From an uncultured Lachnospiraceae bacterium (lineage in GTDB: Bacteria > Bacillota > Clostridia > Lachnospirales > Lachnospiraceae), in NCBI GenBank assembly GCA_902794095.1, contig CADBFZ010000003.1:248001-312000 (forward strand): 64,000 bases of DNA. Reading direction: 5' to 3'. The position numbers were made by a program, and so were the translations under genes. Below the pieces are notes generated by a model. That model was given only the letters and a program-made list of their open reading frames with translations. It did not search any database and was not told the DNA's origin. Of the stretch, positions 61,301 through 64,000 are shown piece by piece (the first letter of the stretch is position 1; each line of letters begins with the position of its first letter).

Positions 61301-62848
61301 AAGAACGCAAACAGAAACGCCAGAATATCCGTAAAGCTTGTTTCGGAAGCAGGCGTAGGAACCATAGCATCAGGTGTTGCCAAGGCAGGTGCACAGGTTG
61401 TACTTATCTCCGGTTATGACGGAGGTACCGGTGCTGCCCCTTACAGCTCAGTACACGGCGCAGGACTTCCCTGGGAGCTTGGTGTTGCCGAGACACATCA
61501 GGCACTTATCGAAAGCGGACTTCGTTCAAGAGTAAGAATCGAGACAGACGGAAAGCTCATGACAGGACGCGACGTTGCAATCGCAGCACTTCTCGGTGCG
61601 GAGGAATTCGGATTTGCAACAGCTCCCCTTGTATCATTGGGATGCATGATGATGAGAGTCTGCTCCAAGGATACATGTCCCGTAGGCATCGCTACCCAGA
61701 ACGAAATCTTAAGAAAGAGATTTGCAGGAAAGCCCGAGCATGTAATTAACTTCATGACCTTTGCGGCAATGCAGCTTCGTGAGATCATGGCATACCTTGG
61801 ATTCAAGACAGTTGATGAGATGATCGGTCGTACCGACTGCCTGAAAAAGAGAGCAAGCTTCGATCAGCCCCATGCTCATACGATTTCTTTTGATGCAATA
61901 CTTAAGCCTGAATATGCTCACATTGAAGAGAACAGATTCGATCCCAAGCAGGCATATGATTTTGAACTCGAGAAGACTCTCGATGTAAATAAGCTTCTTC
62001 CCTGGTTTGATAAAGCATCCAAGACAAAGTCTGCTTCATCAAAAGTATCTGTCAAGGTAAGCTCAACGGACAGAAGCCTCGGAACCATCCTTGGATCTGA
62101 GATCGTAAGAAAGTACGGTGACGGTTGCAGAGGGCTTGCAGAGGAAAGATACGTGGTTGAATGCGAAGGCGGCGGTGGCCAGTCATTCGGTGCATTCATT
62201 CCTCACGGTCTTACCATTAAGCTTAAGGGTGATGCAAACGACGGATTCGGTAAGGGACTCTCAGGCGGAAAGCTTGTAGTTACTCCTCCCGAAGGAAGCA
62301 CCTTCGAAGCATCCAAGAACATCATAGTTGGTAACGTAGCTCTTTACGGCGCAACTTCAGGTAAGGCATATATAACCGGTGTTGCAGGCGAAAGATTCTG
62401 TGTAAGAAATTCCGGAGCTACCGCAGTTGCTGAAGGTTGCGGTGACCACGGCCTTGAGTATATGACCGGCGGAAGAGTAGTAATCCTCGGAAGCACAGGT
62501 AAGAACTTCGCAGCCGGTATGAGCGGCGGTATCGCATATGTTCTTGATAAGGATCACAGTCTCTATCGCAGGATCAACAAGGATATGATCGAACTCGAAG
62601 AAGTATCCGAGAAGGTGGACAGAGAAGAGCTTAAAGCAATCCTTGAAGATTACGTAAAGTGCACCGGATCAAAGCTCGGTAAAGAGATACTCGATAGCTT
62701 CGATGAAGAACTTCTTTGCTTCAAGAAAGTAATCGCAAGAGATTATCAGAGAATGATCAGAACCATCGCTAAGTACGAAGAGGAAGGCGCATCAAGAGAA
62801 AGAGCCGAACTCGAAGCATTCAAAGAAGTTGCAGGCAAAGCGGTTTAA
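58319..62848 (+). CDS. gltB: Glutamate synthase large subunit
   Basis: 1509 residues, the expected size. The class II glutamine amidotransferase nucleophile is C14 (HDACGIGAVV), with a 13-residue leader to be removed. Then come the central domain, the FMN synthase domain (SYGSLSREAHETIATAMNRL, GEGGEASDRFG) and the Fe-S cysteines C-X5-C-X4-C in CMMMRVCSKDTCPVG. The C-terminal glutamate-synthase beta-helix has GXXGG-type repeats (GKGLSGGKLVV, MTGGRVVILG). With GltD it makes two glutamates from glutamine and 2-oxoglutarate. AAAGGAAG precedes the ATG; gltD starts 16 nt after its stop. Confidence 0.97.
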   Translation: MDNNLSYDREHDACGIGAVVKIDGVPEYSVLDDALTIVEKLEHRAGKDASGKVGDGVGIMLQISHSFFASALKKAGIKVGHAGDYGIGMFFLPQDELKRTFAKRLFEVIADKEGVEVKGWREVPTNPKILGERAFDCMPSIWQCVVGRPENIQKGIDFDRKLYVIRREFEQSSDDTYICSLSSRTIVYKGMFLVSQLRRFYDDLQSKEYTTAVALVHSRFSTNTLPSWERAHPYRFIAHNGEINTIRGNSDRMLAREETMHSALLESEKSKIYPVISASGSDSAMLDNTLEFLYMNGMDLPLAMMALIPEPWKHNRFMSESKKDFYHYYATMMEPWDGPAAILFTDGELFGATLDRNGLRPSRYYVTDDNRLILSSEVGVLDIAPEHIVEKSRLTPGRMLLVDMRKKRIISDEECKEFYASSNPYGEWLDAHLIRLKDLTIPNHQVPVHTQPERDRLYKVFGYSYEEVKTYILEAAKNGAEPTVSMGHDVPLASLSDNYPLMYRFFQQQFAQVTNPPIDSLREKIVTDTTVYIGSDGDLLCEKSDNCTVLEVNNPILTGVDVMKIRSMKRKGFKTETISLLYYKHTSLSRAVEQLYLSVDRAVSQGANIIILSDRGVDENHVPIPALLAVSAVEQHLVHTKKRTAVSLILETAEVRDVHQTACILGFGARAVNPYLAHECIGELINLGLLDKDLHTAIDDFDKALLSGVVKIAAKMGISTIQSYQSARIFEAIGLSDEVIRDYFAGVASRVGGIGVKELEEGISYRHDRAFDPMGLPVDPVLDSMGYHNLRSGNGKEDHLYSPKVIVLLQQAVRTGDYEKFKEYTSLVDDAKHPHTLRGLLEFVPAGKSIDIDKVEPVSEIVKRFQVGAMSYGSLSREAHETIATAMNRLGGRSNTGEGGEASDRFGTERNSAVKQVASGRFGVTEEYLLSANEIQIKMAQGAKPGEGGNLPAAKVYPWVAKTRCSTPGVQLISPPPHHDIYSIEDLAQLIYDLKNANRNARISVKLVSEAGVGTIASGVAKAGAQVVLISGYDGGTGAAPYSSVHGAGLPWELGVAETHQALIESGLRSRVRIETDGKLMTGRDVAIAALLGAEEFGFATAPLVSLGCMMMRVCSKDTCPVGIATQNEILRKRFAGKPEHVINFMTFAAMQLREIMAYLGFKTVDEMIGRTDCLKKRASFDQPHAHTISFDAILKPEYAHIEENRFDPKQAYDFELEKTLDVNKLLPWFDKASKTKSASSKVSVKVSSTDRSLGTILGSEIVRKYGDGCRGLAEERYVVECEGGGGQSFGAFIPHGLTIKLKGDANDGFGKGLSGGKLVVTPPEGSTFEASKNIIVGNVALYGATSGKAYITGVAGERFCVRNSGATAVAEGCGDHGLEYMTGGRVVILGSTGKNFAAGMSGGIAYVLDKDHSLYRRINKDMIELEEVSEKVDREELKAILEDYVKCTGSKLGKEILDSFDEELLCFKKVIARDYQRMIRTIAKYEEEGASRERAELEAFKEVAGKAV

Positions 62849-62864
62849 AAGGCAGGGAGATAAA

Positions 62865-64000
62865 ATGGGAAAACAGACAGGCTTTCTTGAATACGAAAGA
62901 ACAGAAAACGAAGAGATCCCGGCTAAGGAAAGGATCAAAGGCTACAAAGAATTCCATACCTTTCAGACCGAAGAGACCAGGAGAAAACAGGGAGCAAGAT
63001 GCATGAACTGTGGCGTTCCCTTTTGCCAGTCGGCAATGAGCCTTTCGGGAATGGTAGTAGGATGCCCTCTTCACAATCTAATCCCCGAGTGGAACGATGC
63101 AATCTACAAGGGAGAGGACGCACACGCACTTGCAAGACTCCTTAAGACAAACAGATTCCCCGAGTTCACCGGAAGAGTATGTCCCGCACTTTGCGAGAAG
63201 GCATGTATCTGCGGACAGTACGACGACCCCGTAACCGTAAGAGACAACGAGCTCTTCCTTATTGAGTCAGGTTATAAGAACGGCTGGATGAAGGCTCAAC
63301 CTCCGGTAAAAGAAAGCGGAAAGAGCGTAGCTGTTATCGGTAGTGGCCCTTCCGGACTTTCCGCAGCGGATGCACTACGTAAAAGAGGACATAAGGTAAC
63401 CGTATTTGAAAGAGAGGACCGTATCGGCGGACTTCTTATGTACGGAATCCCCAACATGAAACTTGACAAGAGTGTCATTGCAAGAAGACAAAAGCTCATG
63501 GAAGAGGAAGGTATCGAGTTTAAGACCGGGGTCAAAGTCGGCGTAGATATCAAGGCTTCCGAACTTCGTAAGAAATATGATGCCATCGTTCTTGCGTGCG
63601 GTGCCAAGAAAGCAAGAGCACTTACCGCAGAAGGAATCGAAGGAACCGACGGAGTATACTTTGCGGTTGATTTCTTAACCGCAGCTACAAAGAACGTACT
63701 CGGTATTAAGAAACTTCCCGTGCATTTCGATGCAAAGGGAAAGAACGTAATAATCGTAGGCGGCGGTGATACCGGTAATGACTGTATCGGAACTGTTATC
63801 AGAATGGGATGCAAATCCGTAACAGCAATCGAGATGATGCCCAAGCCTCCGGTAGAAAGAGCTGCGAATAACCCCTGGCCCGAGTGGCCCAAGACTCTCC
63901 GCACAGACTACGGTCATGCAGAGGCTATCGAAGTATTCGGAGAAGATCCCAGAGTATTTAAGACCACGGTTACCAAAGTATTTTCCAAGAAGGGTAAGAT
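62865..64000 (+). CDS. gltD: Glutamate synthase small subunit (3' end beyond the window)
   Basis: The frame is open from the ATG at 62865 to the window end, 378 codons. GGCAGGGAGA precedes it. The N-terminal Fe-S domain has CMNCGVPFCQSA, GCPLHNLIPEWNDAIY and RVCPALCEKACICG. The FAD motif VAVIGSGPSGLSAADALRKR and the NADPH motif KNVIIVGGGDTGNDCIGTVI are intact, and GGLLMYGIPNMKLDK is typical of the family. It passes electrons from NADPH to GltB through FAD and Fe-S clusters. About the last quarter of the protein lies outside the window. Confidence 0.96.
   Translation, partial: MGKQTGFLEYERTENEEIPAKERIKGYKEFHTFQTEETRRKQGARCMNCGVPFCQSAMSLSGMVVGCPLHNLIPEWNDAIYKGEDAHALARLLKTNRFPEFTGRVCPALCEKACICGQYDDPVTVRDNELFLIESGYKNGWMKAQPPVKESGKSVAVIGSGPSGLSAADALRKRGHKVTVFEREDRIGGLLMYGIPNMKLDKSVIARRQKLMEEEGIEFKTGVKVGVDIKASELRKKYDAIVLACGAKKARALTAEGIEGTDGVYFAVDFLTAATKNVLGIKKLPVHFDAKGKNVIIVGGGDTGNDCIGTVIRMGCKSVTAIEMMPKPPVERAANNPWPEWPKTLRTDYGHAEAIEVFGEDPRVFKTTVTKVFSKKGK

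Noticed and set aside
63296-63904. 202-codon minus-strand ORF opposite gltD
   Set aside because: Antisense shadow of conserved FAD and NADPH motifs of GltD.

Overview
The window looks like chromosomal DNA of an anaerobic, fibre-degrading Clostridia, most likely Lachnospiraceae of the Butyrivibrio/Roseburia type. This is inferred from gene content: cellobiose phosphorylase, a cytosolic GH5 enzyme, a UgpC ATPase next to a CdaR/PucR regulator, a DUF6465 protein with a histone-like tail, a Trp T-box, a GlpA/GlpB-like/DUF1667/GlpK operon, and a CIRCE-hrcA-grpE-dnaK-dnaJ operon. The species cannot be fixed from the sequence. Coding density is high and almost everything is on the plus strand. Only the SRP RNA with the radical SAM gene behind it (1387-2461) and one double-HTH regulator (52787-54520) are on the minus strand. 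I see no insertion sequence, prophage, CRISPR array, tRNA or rRNA.

Layout. 1-5265: 3' end of a sugar ABC ATPase, a CdaR-like regulator, a radical SAM activase behind the SRP RNA, an aminotransferase, a patatin and a DUF6465 protein. 5295-10280: heat-shock operon with CIRCE. 10294-14983: LacI regulator, GT2 glycosyltransferase and cellobiose phosphorylase. 15086-17641: LysR regulator, GNAT and an RlmI-like methyltransferase. 17704-23466: an MMPL/RND exporter translationally overlapped with a large membrane-anchored GLUG/coiled-coil surface protein. 23516-32221: threonyl-tRNA synthetase, overlapped by a 763-residue protein with a cyclic-nucleotide-binding-like N-terminus, then a 79-residue protein and a MoxR-DUF58-transglutaminase set. 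32342-36959: glycerol/glycerol-3-phosphate operon. 37238-40679: sugar ABC transporter (two permeases and a binding lipoprotein, no ATPase). 40816-42891: an EAL phosphodiesterase fused to a beta-helix-like domain. 43022-47347: solute:sodium symporter, thioesterase, lipoprotein serpin and a HAD phosphatase that may be read from a leaderless mRNA. 47548-52731: methionine importer MetQNI, O-acetylhomoserine sulfhydrylase and cysteine synthase. 52787-55749: double-HTH regulator divergent from the GH5 gene. 55810-58095: Trp T-box and trpEG. 58319-64000: gltB and the 5' part of gltD.

How the parts fit together. Cello-oligosaccharide use is spread over the window: GH5, cellobiose phosphorylase, an ABC importer without its own ATPase, and an orphan UgpC that could energise it. 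Similar operator-like sequences lie before the LacI gene and before the ABC transporter, suggesting one regulator for both. The sulfur genes form a block, and 17-bp TATA-N9-TATA sites resembling the streptococcal MET-box lie upstream of metQNI and of metY. Both sites sit at about -65 from predicted start sites, as expected for a LysR-type activator.

The least explained parts are the 763-residue protein and its partners next to MoxR-DUF58-transglutaminase, the MMPL/GLUG pair, the EAL/beta-helix fusion and the double-HTH regulator. All functional statements are read from motifs by eye; no search was run.
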